This document shows, in pieces, positions 1-11,204 of a stretch of 64,000 bases of DNA. This stretch comes from Daphnia carinata (taxonomy: Eukaryota > Arthropoda > Branchiopoda > Diplostraca > Daphniidae): NCBI RefSeq assembly GCF_022539665.2, contig NC_081338.1, positions 1,178,001-1,242,000 on the forward strand, in the 5' to 3' direction. The notes under the pieces were generated by a model. The model searched no databases and was not told the DNA's origin. It saw nothing but the letters and a program-made list of their open reading frames with translations. A program made the position numbers and the translations under genes. Within the stretch, counting starts at the first letter, position 1; every line of letters starts with the position of its first letter.

Positions 1-1910
1 CCGTTAACACGAACAACTTAAACAACTTCATTAGCTACAACAGAAACATCATTCTACAGAAACGGACAATCTAAAGCGAAACGCATCATTAATCTGTTTC
101 CGCAAATCGAGTCATAGAGACTCCGAACGTTAGGCACTCCGAAATAACGACGTCACCAAAACAGAAATTCAAAATTTACACATAGCCTCAGCCATGACAC
201 AAGCGCTAGATCAAAAACTTGAAGAGTCCTTATGAGACGACAATTTAGTCATCAATCTACCCAAAAATATTGAATAATTCCACGTGAAAAATAAAGAAGA
301 CATATAAAAAATGCACGAGCAATACAAAATCAGCATGAAAACGGAACAGGAAAATAAAATCGCAAAAGAAATCCACGACGTGTATTGTCATGTTACAGAA
401 TAAAAAGGACGCAAGCAGTTATATTAGCCCAAACCAATGGCATACTATCCTCCGCGGCTTTAGGCCTACGCACCTGCACGAAGTTGCAAGGCTTCGGACG
501 ATCGATGACGCTTGAACAGTTAAAGCGAAAAGGATTTTTATTTCCGTCTAGAAAATCAAGTGTGAATTTCAACCTTTCTTTAGAAATTTTGCAATCGGAA
601 CAGAGGGATGGTAAATTCATACTTATTCCGATTGCTTTTGGAAAATCCCCTTAGTAAACTTAAATGGGAATCCACACGTATGGGAACACAGTTCCACGGT
701 AGAGGATTTGATGAAACAATGATTCAATTTCCATTTGTCTAACGTGGAGCTCATTATGGAATTTGAAGAACTACATATCAACGACTTACGCATTGCACTA
801 AAACGTCATCAAGCCCACAAAACAATGGAGAAGAGAATTCAGTCGGATGCAGGAAAGTGAATCTAAATCAACAAAAAATGTAGTTGTGTTCTCATGGTTC
901 GACATGTTAAAAATATGAAGTGCTTCTGTGATTGAATTTGTACTCTTTCGCGTGTGCCTACCCATCTTCATGTGTAATTTTTCATTGTGTAATCCTTTGT
1001 CAAGGGTTATAGAACGATTTGGCAAAAGACGAAGCGCAGGAGAGGATAAGCGAAAAACATGGAGGTAGAACACAATTTACGTCAGTGATCACAATCACTA
1101 AACCAGTACCGCAACCGGATATGGCAATCGATCAGCCATTCACACGGACATCCGCACCAACACCATTGCCGACGGAAAGACATGCCAAAGGCGCCTATCG
1201 CGACCTCGGACACTAAAAGCTCAAGGCATCTACCCTACCGTACAAACCAGTTGGAAAGTGGAAAAGCCGAACAACTGTACAGGAAAACACACCACTTATA
1301 TTTACGTGGTTCGATATGGCATGACTAAATACCGATGAACGCCAGAAATGGACAGGACCAAATAAAACACAAAAAAAGTAATAACAAGTGAAAAAACAAA
1401 CAAGAAAAAAAACAAAAAATCAAAATTGATAAAGGAACGTAGTAAAGGAATAGAAAATAAAAATACAAAACAACAAACAAATACAAAGTAACAGTAGAAA
1501 AAACAAATGGGACCATTTTTAGAAGAAAAGAAGAAATCAGGAGAAAGTTGTATGTACGAAACAGTGCAAAACCCGATCGTAACAACAATATTCTTCCTAG
1601 TGCTTCAAACTGCAATAAAGTGTTCAAGAAAGTCTTTAAGAAGAATTTCGTTAAAAATAAAAATGGAAATTGCACCTAAAATTCATACAGAGGAGGAAGA
1701 CGTATCAATCATTCTACACACGACGAAATGTACCGGGTAGCACGAACTAATTGTGATAAGTGACAGCAAACAGTGAAATTGTCAACAACAATAACGCCGG
1801 AGAAGCAAGTGCGGAAGCAGACCTTGATTTTGAGGCCGCGTATTACAGTGATTACGACGATGACATTTTTTTCGTGTGAAATGCCGAGTGAAAAGGAAAG
1901 GAATTACTCA
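1..1910. other. decayed sequence, no gene recognised
   Basis: Short overlapping open frames on both strands are all interrupted, and none shows a domain I recognise. Plus-strand frames between about 260 and 860 look like one former coding stretch broken by several stops and shifts, possibly part of a retroelement, but this is a guess. The stretch 1370-1500 is almost pure A-rich simple sequence. Confidence 0.4.
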
Positions 1911-2411
1911 CTACCCGATGAAATGGAGAACTGCAATAACTGCAGGAGAAAGACCCTTGCTTCATTATCTGCAGCTAGAACGGACAGAATCGACCACCGA
2001 AGACACGCAATAGCGGAGTTAAAACAATGCAAAATTTCTTTAAATAATAAATTATGTAAAAATTCCAGGTGAAAAAGTGAGGGAGTATATCCTCAAGAAA
2101 ATCAAGCTCTTGGAAAACTAGCCAAGACGACGAGCGACCTCATTTTGAACGAATAATTTTAAAACGACAAGACGCTGCTTCACAGCACCCACAGGCACGA
2201 TATAATATACATGCTGTTATCCTTCGGGGCACACCCAGAAAGAAATAAAAACGAGAAAACGGTAGCCCACGTCGCAGCAGTTGAAAACGACATGCTGCTG
2301 GTAAGAATTTTAAAGCACCATAATTATGAGTTTGACAACAACTTCAGTGAAATGCCATTAATGGTGGCCATCGCCTACCACAAGGAAGATTGCGCGAAAG
2401 CAATACCCTAG
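1911..2411 (+). pseudogene. ankyrin-repeat-like gene relic
   Basis: The frame at 2211-2411 reads like about two degenerate ankyrin repeats: a GA-start, a TVAHVAA helix where TPLHLAA is usual, a spacing close to 33 residues, and a second repeat containing MPLMVAIAY. Upstream, 1940-1990 in another frame has a PLLHYLQ-like segment that could be another repeat. Stops and frame changes separate the pieces, so nothing continuous can be translated. Ankyrin repeats are protein-binding modules, and nothing here shows what the parent protein did. A second ankyrin relic lies at 15008-15081. Chance resemblance is possible because only short pieces are left. Confidence 0.45.
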
Positions 2412-2881
2412 TAGAACAATATATCTTATTCCTTTCTTATCGATATCTAAATTTCTTTAAAAAAAACATTTTCAGATATGTTTGCGGTGTGTTTGCATTG
2501 ACGAAATGTCATGGCTATGAGATATCTGAGGAAAACATTTTTTAAATATTTTGTTCCGACAGGTTATGTACACCACTAATTGTGTAACCTATATATATAC
2601 AATTATAGAGCGAAATGAAATATTGATAAACAACTAAAAAACATAACCTTTATTTCGTTTCTTTTTACAAAATGGTACAACGGACAAACAAAATTACTCT
2701 TCCATTGCGTTGCATAACTTAAAGAAAATTACTTTCTACACATTTATTGATTTGTGATTTATTTCTTGTTAGTAAAACAGCATCAGTTTTAAGGACACGT
2801 TGAATTCAATAGAACCGATAAAATAATTTGTTACTTATAGACAAAAGCAAAAAAGAATGAAATCAAATAACAAATTACGTC
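2412..2881. other. AT-rich intergenic stretch
   Basis: No coding frame, RNA gene or repeat seen. It is the 3' flank of the DUF4806-type gene that ends at 2882. Confidence 0.5.
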
Positions 2882-3060
2882 TCAATTGGAATCCGATTCT
2901 TCTTGGACTTGAGCTTTCAACTGTTCAGAAAGAAAATGCGCCTTGGTATTGCGTAGATGTAGTTTGGTTTCCTGAACGAAGAATTCGTATTCCATTTCAT
3001 GGAACGATTTGTTCGAACGGATTCCATCTGAAATTTCAAATATGAAAATTACCATGCTGA

Positions 3061-3068
3061 AATTATAA
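3061..3068. repeat. target-site duplication, left
   Basis: AATTATAA, identical to 5919-5926 on the other side of the long-TIR element. Confidence 0.85.
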
Positions 3069-3078
3069 GATTGGCGGT

Positions 3079-3275
3079 GAAATAGGACTGAAACGAAATA
3101 GGACTGGAGAAATAGGACTGAAAATTTCCAGTCCTATTTCTACCGGAGAAATAGGACTGAGAGAAATAGGACTGACTTTTTAAAACTTTTAGGACAGTCC
3201 TATTTCTCCATGCCAGCAGTCCTATTTCTCCTCGGCATCAGTCCTATTTCTCCTTAGAAATAGTCCTATTTATTT
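3079..3275. repeat. array of GAAATAGGACTG motifs in both orientations (left arm)
   Basis: About ten copies of the core AAATAGGACTG or its complement CAGTCCTATTT lie in about 200 bp, mixed in orientation. The right arm (5754-5910) has about eight, so the arms differ by one inverted pair. Subterminal repeats of this sort are often transposase binding sites; that role is inferred here. Confidence 0.85.
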
Positions 3276-3802
3276 TACTTTGTTCCAATAGGAACGATAT
3301 GCCTCCAATCCGGTAGGCAACATTTTGCGTAAAAGCGTCGGCTTATATCCATTTCCCTTTGTAAAAAGCCGATGGTGTTAACTCATAACTTAAATGGTTC
3401 ACCAAACATTTATCTTTTATCCTATTTTAATTTAAATTGCAGGGGACCATTAAATATGTTATATCTAATATAGTTCATTTAATAAAATACTACAACGGCC
3501 ACACCAGAAATATTTATTAAATTTTTCTTACTTTTTAGTGCATAAATAACTTTTCCAGTTGCACTCATGTTGTACTTGCTCATACAACTATCAGCAAAGA
3601 ATAACAAGCAAGTCTTACCATATCGGTAGCGCTCTAACCTGTGACACGGGTAGTCCTATGTTCTATTCTCCGTGGTTACATTTCTTCTGAGGTTTTTAAT
3701 AATTATTCTATGAAAGAATTTTTGGGAGAAAACAATTACCGGTGTTTAGGGTAATACTTCTGAAATGGCAAATAATGGTAGTTCTGACTTCCCAATTTTC
3801 AC

Positions 3803-4756
3803 ATGCGGTTTCAGCATTTCAGCCAGTCAGTATTTAGGTCTTCATGGTGTAGGTTGTCGACGGTGCTTCGAATGTGCCGTGAATGTGCTGTGAATGTGCT
3901 AATCATCTGTTGTTCGTGTCCAGCGGCCTGCCCAGTTCCTGCCCAGCTGCGGATTGTTTCTAAGGAGTCGCAAACCGTAAGTACATTTTCTATTTCACTA
4001 GTGCTGGGCCGTACCCGGACACATTGTATCAGGCTCGGAACGGATAGGCAACGGTTCGAGTGCTGGCATTGTTAATTTAAGTGTAAGGGCATTGAGACTT
4101 GTCACCTCAATGGGCACAGGTATCGGGATTGGTTTCACAGTGTCGTCGTGAAACCAATTGTCTGACCCAGGTCAGTGGACCTTCAGTTAAATAGATATCT
4201 TAGTCGGGACGTAGGCCGACTAGGATTAGAAATATTTGCGATAGTTATTTAATTACATCTGCAAATTATGGGTATGCTACCTAACTATACTTCACGTCAC
4301 TTAATGCTTTTACTTTTTTTTATTGTGTTTCAACTGCTTATGTTTTACTAATTTTTTTTTTCTTCTTTTTCTTCTTTGTAGGTTTTGCGTGGCAATTCTT
4401 TTACAGTTTACTCAAGCCGGTTTAACGTTTTTTTATTTCTTAAGTTCTTTTTTTTGCCTTTTTCATTAATTTTATTTTTCTTTTTTCATAGGGAGCTCTG
4501 ATCAACGAATTCTTAAACCGTTCTTCCGGACAATTGAAAGCTTTTGCTTTCTCTTATCACTCGTTTGGTAAATGGTTGGAAGGATTTAAACATGCAAGGT
4601 AAATTCATTTATAGTTATATGGAGTACATTGGTATAATTATTGCAATTTTATTTTTTTTAGAACACTCATCTTCTCGGGAATTGTGGCCACGAACACCAG
4701 TGGAAATTGCAGGCAAAGTGCTGGCAATCCACAAAGTGCCTGCGGACAGCCGTAAA
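3803..4756 (+). other. possible spliced gene fragment carried by the long-TIR element
   Basis: Between the arms, several segments look like exons: one ending at about 3978 at a GTAAGT donor; 4381-4418 between TTTGTAG and GTTTAA; 4491 to about 4597, opening after TTCATAG and open throughout (contains AFAFSYHSFGKWLEGF); and about 4661-4756, entered after a T-rich AG and ending in TAA. The last two join in phase across a GTAAATTC...TTTTTTTAG intron. I do not recognise the product. It may be a host fragment captured by the element or a fragment of its own gene. Confidence 0.35.
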
Positions 4757-5918
4757 TATAGCACGTTCGAAATCGGTCACGATCCGCTGGACTCTAGGAA
4801 GGGGGATTATATCCTATTACAATATAAAATTTATTATTTTTACATAACAAACTATTTGTAAATGAGATAGCATCTTCTTCATTTTCTTCTCGAAGACAGC
4901 GCTATAGTCGGCTGCTCTTCTCCTGGTCATGCAAATCTCTTCTTTCTATTCGCCGCCGGCAACTATCTTCAACTTCCTCGGCTTTAGCACTCATAAATCT
5001 TCTTCATCAATTTTATTTCAAAGTCAATATAAATATTAACTTAATCCTTTGGCATACGTCACTTGATGAGTAATGCTATGTCATGCTCGGCCATCCACTT
5101 CGGTGGTAGAATCCTCTTCTTGGTAAAGAAGTTGAGGAATTGTTAAAATGTTCAATTACAAATAATTTATTTTTCGCCCATCTACCGTTATCTACCATCT
5201 CCTCTCTCATCCATTCTCTTGTATCTCAACAGTTCTTCTTGCTCCTGGTGAGGAACTAGCTTTCATACAGGCGAAGACTCATTAACATTCTTCTACTATT
5301 CATAGTAAGCTTAACCGCAAATGTTATTAAAAACCTCAGAAGAAATGTAACCACGGAGAATAGAGCATAGGACTACCCGTGTCACAGGTTAGAGCGCTAC
5401 CGATATAGTAAGACTTGCTTGTTATTCGTTGCTGATAGTTGTATGAGCAAGTACAACATGAGTGCAACTGGAAAAGTTATTTATGCACTAAAAAGTAAGA
5501 AAAATTTAATAAATATTTCTGGTGTGGCCGTTGTAGTATTTTATTAAATGAACTATATTAGATATAACATATTTAATGGTCCCCTGCAATTTTAATTAAA
5601 ATAGGATAAAAGATAAATGTTTGGTGAACCATTTAAGTTATGAGTTAACACCATCGGCTTTTTACAAAGAAAAATGGATATAAGCCGACGCTTTTACGCA
5701 AAATATTGCCTACCGAATTGGAGGCATGTCGTTCCTATTGGAACAAAATAAAATAAATAGGACTATTTCTAAGGAGAAATAGGACTGATGCCGAGGAGAA
5801 ATAGGACTGCTGGAATGGAGAAATAGGACTGTCCTAAAAGTTTTAAAAAGTCAGTCCTATTTCTCCCAGTCCTATTTCTCCAGTCCTATTTCGTTTCAGT
5901 CCTATTTCACCGGCTACC

Positions 5919-5926
5919 AATTATAA
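5919..5926. repeat. target-site duplication, right
   Basis: AATTATAA, matching 3061-3068. Confidence 0.85.
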
Positions 5927-7107
5927 TGATTTGTAGTAGAAACAGAATATACTTACCTAAGACTGCCTTGGTGATAATATAGTAACGGATTCCTCTTTTG
6001 CCTAGACCATTGTTAACTCTTTTGTCCCATCTTCCTAGCCAATTCACTTCTTTCAACAGAGAATCGGCGAAAACGGTGGACCATCATCTGCGAACGTAGT
6101 CAGCAGCACTGTTTTTCGAATTTCTCTTACCAAGCAGACGAATACGGGTTACCTAAATAATAATTTTATAAAATTTTAATCTCTTTAAACGTATTTCAGG
6201 TTGGTAAACTTACGAGCTTTTTCAATAAGCTAGGGTCCTTCTTAAAAATGATTTCAAACGCATCTAGTTGTTGCAAATTCTTCGGAGGAAGGGAGTGGAA
6301 GTCGTCCTGCATTTCGCTGCAGTCTTCGTCAGAAACTGGCTTGATAGACTTTTCTATAATTGACAATTTTTCGTTAATTTTTGCCAAAGCCGCGGTAAAC
6401 TGTTCCTTCCTGGGAGCAACTTTTCCTATAAAAATTGTAAAAATAAAAATTGAATTACTAAATTTAAATGTATTTGAGCCATTGCTTAAAAGGTTACCAA
6501 AATCTTGGCTTCCGAATTCATGCGATAAATTTGATGGACTTGAAGGATTCATTTGGTAACGAGAATCGAGGTGCTGAGAATTATCTTTCCAATAAGTTAG
6601 CATTCCGCCGCTGTAGTAGCCTCCATTATAATTTGAAAATGGTTCCACCGTTTCTAAAATTTGTAAGGAGAAGTATGGCATGAATGAGTGTTGAAAGTTA
6701 CAAAACATAATAAAAAACAAGAAAAGATTTATTCAAAGCTTACCCAGCTGCTTGTTTCCATGCGAATCATCTTCCTTAGATGCGGTTATGCGGCAGATAG
6801 TGTTTACTAAAATACGCGTAGATATGTTACATATGTTTTAAGATATGAAATTGGTGAACAAAACTGGCTAGATAAATAAACTGATCAAGCTTACCAGGCT
6901 GAAAAGCTGACTGACTTAGAAAATCCACGCTGTACGGTCCTTCTTTAGAAGTGAACGGGGCATTATTATTATCATCAGGAACTGAAAATATAACAAAATA
7001 CTTTACACATTTGCATTCGTAAAAAACTATGAATGATAAATTACCATGCTGCAAAGTTGAATGAGTTGGAAGACACACATTGTTGAACGACAACCCTTCT
7101 CTGCAAG

Positions 7108-8628
7108 CAGGGTTGGATTACCGCGTTAAAAAAAATACCGCGATAGTACCGCGGTAATGCGGTATTACCGCTACCGTTACCGCTAGTAAAAAATATCAAA
7201 AATCGGTAACGGTACTTTTACGCCATCTAGCGCTGCGACTATAAATTTTTTCCTGTTTTTAGCAGACTGCATTTCAAGTAAATATTTCAAAACGTTTTTT
7301 GGAAATAGGAATTATTTCCAAAGTTGTTCACAGGGTTTGAGGGACCTCGATCAATCAAATACGTCTAAATTTCGGACAAATGCTACTATGTACTACCCTT
7401 AAATGACAAATACTACCCTTAACAAGTTGCATTCTCACTTCTGCAGGTTTATCTAGGCTAGTACTAGGAATGTTTTATGGCTGCTATTGCAGCAGTGTTT
7501 AAAATTTTGAAGTAATGCAGCCATCCATAGAATATTGTAAAAAATGTTGCTATTATTTGTGTGCGCTTCAAGTTATTAAAGAAAGATAGAGGTTATGATA
7601 GTCTAGTTTATTTTAGCCTTTAGTTTAATGAATTTTTTTCTATTCAAAATTGGTTATTTTGAATTTCCTACTAATGACAATTACATACCCGAAGTTGATT
7701 GAAGTATGGATATTGTCTCTGAACCATCTCTTGACATATCCATCAACATTGGTGAGGCGAAAACTAGTTCTACACAATCAAAAACAAAAAGGAAAAAAGG
7801 TGAGAAAATGAAACATGAAACAAACTTGAAACCAACCAAATTAATTCACATTATAAATCCAAGTTCAATTTTAGATGGCGAAAAACGTATCATTCACTAT
7901 CCTGAAACGCTTATCAAATAAGTTGGACCAGGCAAGAGAAAGGGAACTTCGTATGATGAATGCCTTATTGGACAGTGCAAAGTAAAGCCAAAGGCACTAT
8001 CAGCAGTAGACAATTTAAGAGGCAACATCACAAAACACCTTTCAATTAAACATAACAAAGAAAATTTTGAAAATTTTCAATTTTCTATGCAAAGAAACTG
8101 ACATTACCCGTGAAACGAATTTCAAAGTGAAACGAAGTAGTTCTTTCCTGAAAACACAAGGAACTGCAGCAACATTAAAAGAAACTCAAACAAAACTATC
8201 GTAAAGTGGCAACCTACGAATTTTAGATCTTTATTACATTACGAGACCGAAATTTAGATTTTTCTTGTGCATGCTATGCACTCGTCTTGGAGTCAAAATA
8301 AAACGATACTGTGAGAAGTACGATAAGTGTTTCCTTCGAAAAAAAAGATAAGGCTCTAAGGAAACCTCAATGAAGCAAAATGGCTCTGCAATATTGCTGA
8401 CTATTTTTAGGGGCCAACAGTTCGTTATAATAAAATCACATCAATACAGAAGTGATTTTCATGAAGTCTGATCGTATTATGCAAAAAAAAAAAATTTACC
8501 GCTACCGTTACCGTGCGTTACTTGGAAAAAAATTACCGCGGTAGTACCGCTACCGCTTTACTTTTGCGAAAATTGAAGTAAAGCTACCGCGGTAGCGGTA
8601 CTATTTAAAAGTACCGCTTCCAACACTG
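7108..8628. mobile_element. hAT-type element inserted in an exon
   Basis: The element starts CAGGGTTGG and ends CCAACACTG, giving the short hAT-like inverted termini. It is flanked by TCTGCAAG (7100-7107) and TATGCAAG (8629-8636), an 8-bp duplication with one mismatch. Both ends are rich in TACCGC/GCGGTA motifs in both orientations. At 1.5 kb it is too short for a full transposase gene. It interrupts the second of the three duplicated exons of the DUF4806-type gene. Confidence 0.88.
7706..8100 (+). pseudogene. truncated hAT transposase N-terminus with BED-like finger
   Basis: A frame opens with ATG at 7706 (MDIVSEPSLD), runs through a Lys-rich stretch and stops at 7919-7921. Right after the stop the same region continues with a Cys-x4-Cys ... 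His-x4-His pattern (CLIGQC ... HLSIKH), which fits the BED zinc finger that hAT transposases use for DNA binding. No catalytic core or C-terminal dimerisation region follows before the element ends at 8628. The remnant is therefore non-functional. The identification rests on the finger spacing and on the flanking hAT termini. Confidence 0.55.
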
Positions 8629-8868
8629 TATGCAAGTGTGGGTGGCAGTTTTGTTATGATGAACTGAAAATATCTAATACGGTTAAAGATTGTGTCAAAA
8701 TAATAAAAAATAACTTGTGAGTTACCAGGCTGCAAAGTTGAATGAGTTGAAAGATACTCATTACTGAATGGCGAGCCTTCTCTGCAAGTGGAGGTGGCTG
8801 TATTATTACCAGGAACTGTAAATATTATACGGTTAGAGATTGGTGAAAGTAGTATGGAATAAATTTTA

Positions 8869-8874
8869 ACTTGC
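8869..8874 (-). promoter_or_regulatory. GC-AG splice donor of exon 2
   Basis: On the minus strand exon 2 ends ...CAACCTG and the intron starts GCAAGT. The sibling exons end CAGCCTG or CAGCATG followed by GTAA, so the homologous position here is GC instead of GT. GCAAGT is the usual form of a GC donor. Confidence 0.6.
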
Positions 8875-9492
8875 CAGGTTGAAGGAATTTTCTTTTGACT
8901 GTTAGTAGTCTTTTTTGTTAAACGAAGACCTACTAGTGGCTTTGGGAGAGAACCTGCAGTGGGTTTGGACAGCGTGCTTTTAGGAGAAGATGTCTTAGAT
9001 GGTTTGGCCTTCACTGCTGTTTCCCTAGAACGTTGAGTGGAAATCTCTTCCTCACTGTCAATTTCTGTTGTTTCTCCAGGCATATTAAGCCTCTTCCTTT
9101 TCTTCTCTCGCTGTCCTCTTCCTGTGTTGTGACAATTCAAGATAGGAAGACCAGCTTCCACCCGCGGAAGATTACTCCTTGCTTCCTCATATGAGCCTAT
9201 GCAGAAATTGAACCAAAATAGCCATCATAATAAAACAATTACCGCAAAAAGCATAAAATAAGAGTTTAAAATGTTTACCAAATTTTTCCACGATTTTGAA
9301 ACAGGGGTTACTGTCCCATTTTTCCACATCAGGAGGCATTCTACACTTCAAGGGATTGGCTTTGTACGCAACAGCGTACGTATCGTCGGGTAATTAGAGG
9401 ATGTCGTTATCGATCCAATTTTCAGCTACAACAAGTAGCCAGTTACCTTTTTCACGCGACGTTTAAGGTATATCGACAATCCAGTACGACAT

Positions 9493-10222
9493 AATGTCAA
9501 CAAATTCTGCACGGTAATAGCAACAAACGTGAAACAGGCGTTTGAAAAATGGCGAAGTAAACTTACATCGGTCGCCATGCGTTACAGTTGCCATTTACAA
9601 AATACTTTACTATTATCTTTGAAAATTGTGTATAAACATATATAAAATCATTTTAAAGTAATTTTTAAAGTAAAAAAACATTTTTAATATAATAATTTCT
9701 TTTGTTGGAAATTCGCAATGTGTATGTTAAAAATACGTGAATTAAAAACACCGTTTGACATCCCTGTTAAAGTAATCAATCGATTTAGTTAGTTTTCCAA
9801 ACATCGCTAGCAAACAATAAGTGGATGGGTTTCAGTTTTTATTCTTGTTGTTGAGTTCAGTGTTTTCTTGTTCGTGGCATACATTATCATCTGCACAAAG
9901 CCAATAAACTTTTAAGGAACCTGTTTCACGAACTGTAAGGTAATTTACCACCAAATGATTTCATCATACTACTTTGCTTCTTTGTGATTTGCGGTACGTA
10001 ATTTTACTTTTTTCCCTGTTTATAGCTGGTGCTTTCATATTTACATTGCGCTCCGTGGCCAAATACTTTATTTAATTCTTCCAACCAATTTCAAGAGTAT
10101 TATCCGCTTCAGCCATTACGGTACTATAATCATCCAATTTTCAGTGTCATATTACTTGTTTTGGTGGGTTTTCGTTGATAGATAAGCATTACGTTTTTCC
10201 TAGACTTTCGTCGTCAGTTTCT
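9493..10222. other. AT-rich stretch upstream of two divergent genes
   Basis: No frame or RNA gene supported. It would contain the promoter of the minus-strand DUF4806-type gene and, on plus, a possible non-coding exon ending near 9940 (ACTGTAAG|GTAATT) and an acceptor TCGTCAG at about 10211-10217 in front of the 10223 ATG. Confidence 0.35.
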
Positions 10223-10621
10223 ATGAATAAGCGAAAGGTTAAAGATTTCGTTGGTCCTAGACAATGAGCCCGTGGAATTCGTAGAATGGTTGATGAACAA
10301 CTAAATGGAAATGGAAATGACTGCGTCACTCGTGACAACGAGGAAATGGGTAATTTACTCGAAGAAAGACCAATCAACTACATGGGAGTAGGGGATGTTG
10401 GTATTGTTGTTGGTGATAGTTCGCCGAAACACGTTGAAAGCATTGACGATTCATCAGTTGGGACAGGTAGTGATGTTGAAGGAAGTCATTACGGTCCTAC
10501 TGAAGATAAAGAATACTTTGCCGATAACTTAACTTTATACTTTAACCATGAACGACAAAAATTACACAGTATTTCAATTGCAATAATTTTAATTCCAAAA
10601 AATAGTTCAGCCTGTGAATAA
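10223..10621 (+). pseudogene. N-terminal exon of an unrecognised protein, with an in-frame TGA
   Basis: ATG at 10223 follows a TCGTCAG acceptor-like site. The frame begins MNKRKVKDFVGPRQ, meets TGA at 10265-10267, and continues in the same frame through an acidic, Gly/Asp/Ser-rich stretch to a stop at about 10621. A basic start followed by an acidic low-complexity segment resembles the N-terminus of the decayed transposase at 26285, but the residues do not match closely enough to call homology. No downstream exon is visible before the BEL element at 11 kb. Confidence 0.4.
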
Positions 10622-11039
10622 AATAATTTAAAGCCATCTATTTACTCATTTGTATTTTACATATATGGTGCGAGAAGGTTAAGTACGCCTCGCTGCCACG
10701 CACGCCAATTGCAATCTTTCATTTTGGGAACATACTTTTTAACTGTTGCTTATAGTGTTACACGAATTGTTGTTGCCAAAAATATTATAATAAAATATAT
10801 GCCGAAAATAGTTTATGGAGGGGAAAATGTGGGAAAGATGTTTTTCACAAGACAGCCTGTAGACATCTGGTGGACATCAGTAAACTACACTAATATTTGA
10901 CATATCGTTCTATAGGCTTACAGTTGTTTTAGATAACTAAATACAGTAATTAGACAAGTTGGTATCTATTAGACATCAAAAAGATATCACGTTCTACTAG
11001 GGTAGGGACACCAACGAATGCAAATGTCACAACTAGAAA
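10622..11039. other. AT-rich stretch, nothing recognised
   Basis: Only short frames, none with a motif. It borders the BEL leader sequence on its right. Confidence 0.4.
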
Positions 11040-11204
11040 TCGTAAGACAGTCCTACACTATGCTACTCGGTACGGAATGGACGATCCCGCCGTCAGAGAC
11101 TGCATACAGCAAACTCGAATACACATAAACAATAATCACAACCAGGAGGCTTGTTTCGATGCTAGTTTTGGGAGACTCAAAGCTTGTTTGGGACGCGGCA
11201 CCAA
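11040..11204 (-). mobile_element. leader of a second BEL/Pao copy beyond the 3' LTR
   Basis: Reading on the minus strand past the LTR at 11205-11630, the first ~50 bases (11204-11155) match the primer-site and leader sequence that follows the other LTR (14576-14528). This includes TGGTGCCGCGTCCC and the CAAGCTTTGAGTCTCC stretch. A true 3' end should instead run into host DNA. The homology fades left of about 11150. Confidence 0.7.

Larger units (their letters stand above)
3069..5918. mobile_element. 2.85-kb element with ~600-bp terminal inverted repeats
   Basis: The left arm 3069-3702 and right arm 5324-5918 are near-identical reverse complements. They run from a CGGTGAAATAGGACTG-like edge to an inner border at TTATTAAAAACCTC. 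An 8-bp direct repeat AATTATAA flanks the element at 3061-3068 and 5919-5926. It sits in the last intron of the minus-strand DUF4806-type gene, just outside the exon-10 acceptor. An 8-bp duplication fits P-like or hAT elements; arms this long with internal short repeats are closer to foldback elements. No transposase is recognisable inside, so it is probably non-autonomous. Confidence 0.9.
6895..8815 (-). repeat. three tandemly duplicated ~90-nt exons
   Basis: Exons 8726-8815, 8663/7045 and 6895-6981 encode related ~30-residue modules. Each starts after a phase-1 acceptor with V-x-x-x-N, has CREG or SKEG in the middle, and ends STLQPG, STLQHG or SAFQPG at a phase-1 GT donor. All being phase 1-1, they can be skipped or duplicated without changing frame. 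Exon 2 also ends in a related sequence before its GC donor. Confidence 0.8.
2882..9492 (-). pseudogene. DUF4806-type multi-exon gene, inactivated
   Basis: Ten exons can be placed by splice sites and phase: 9279-9492, 8875-9196, 8726-8815, 8663 to 7045 (split by a hAT element), 6895-6981, 6744-6806, 6498-6653, 6214-6425, 5957-6152 and 2882-3027. Exon 1 opens with ATG and MSYWIVDIP, the usual start of this arthropod family; exon 2 is basic and Ser/Thr-rich (KKRKR near its start); exons 8-10 match the DUF4806 pattern (LPPKNLQQLDAFE, then a GKRN...NWLGRW core). The function of the family is not established. Inactivation is clear: TAA at 9463-9465 and 9394-9396, TGA at 6084-6086, and a one-base phase clash between exons 2 and 3. 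All other junctions keep phase. The last intron holds the 3069-5918 element. Family assignment is by pattern memory, not by search. Confidence 0.8.

Noticed and set aside
6084-6086. TGA as a recoded (selenocysteine or read-through) codon
   Set aside because: The same gene has two TAA stops in exon 1 and a transposon in an exon, so simple decay explains it better.
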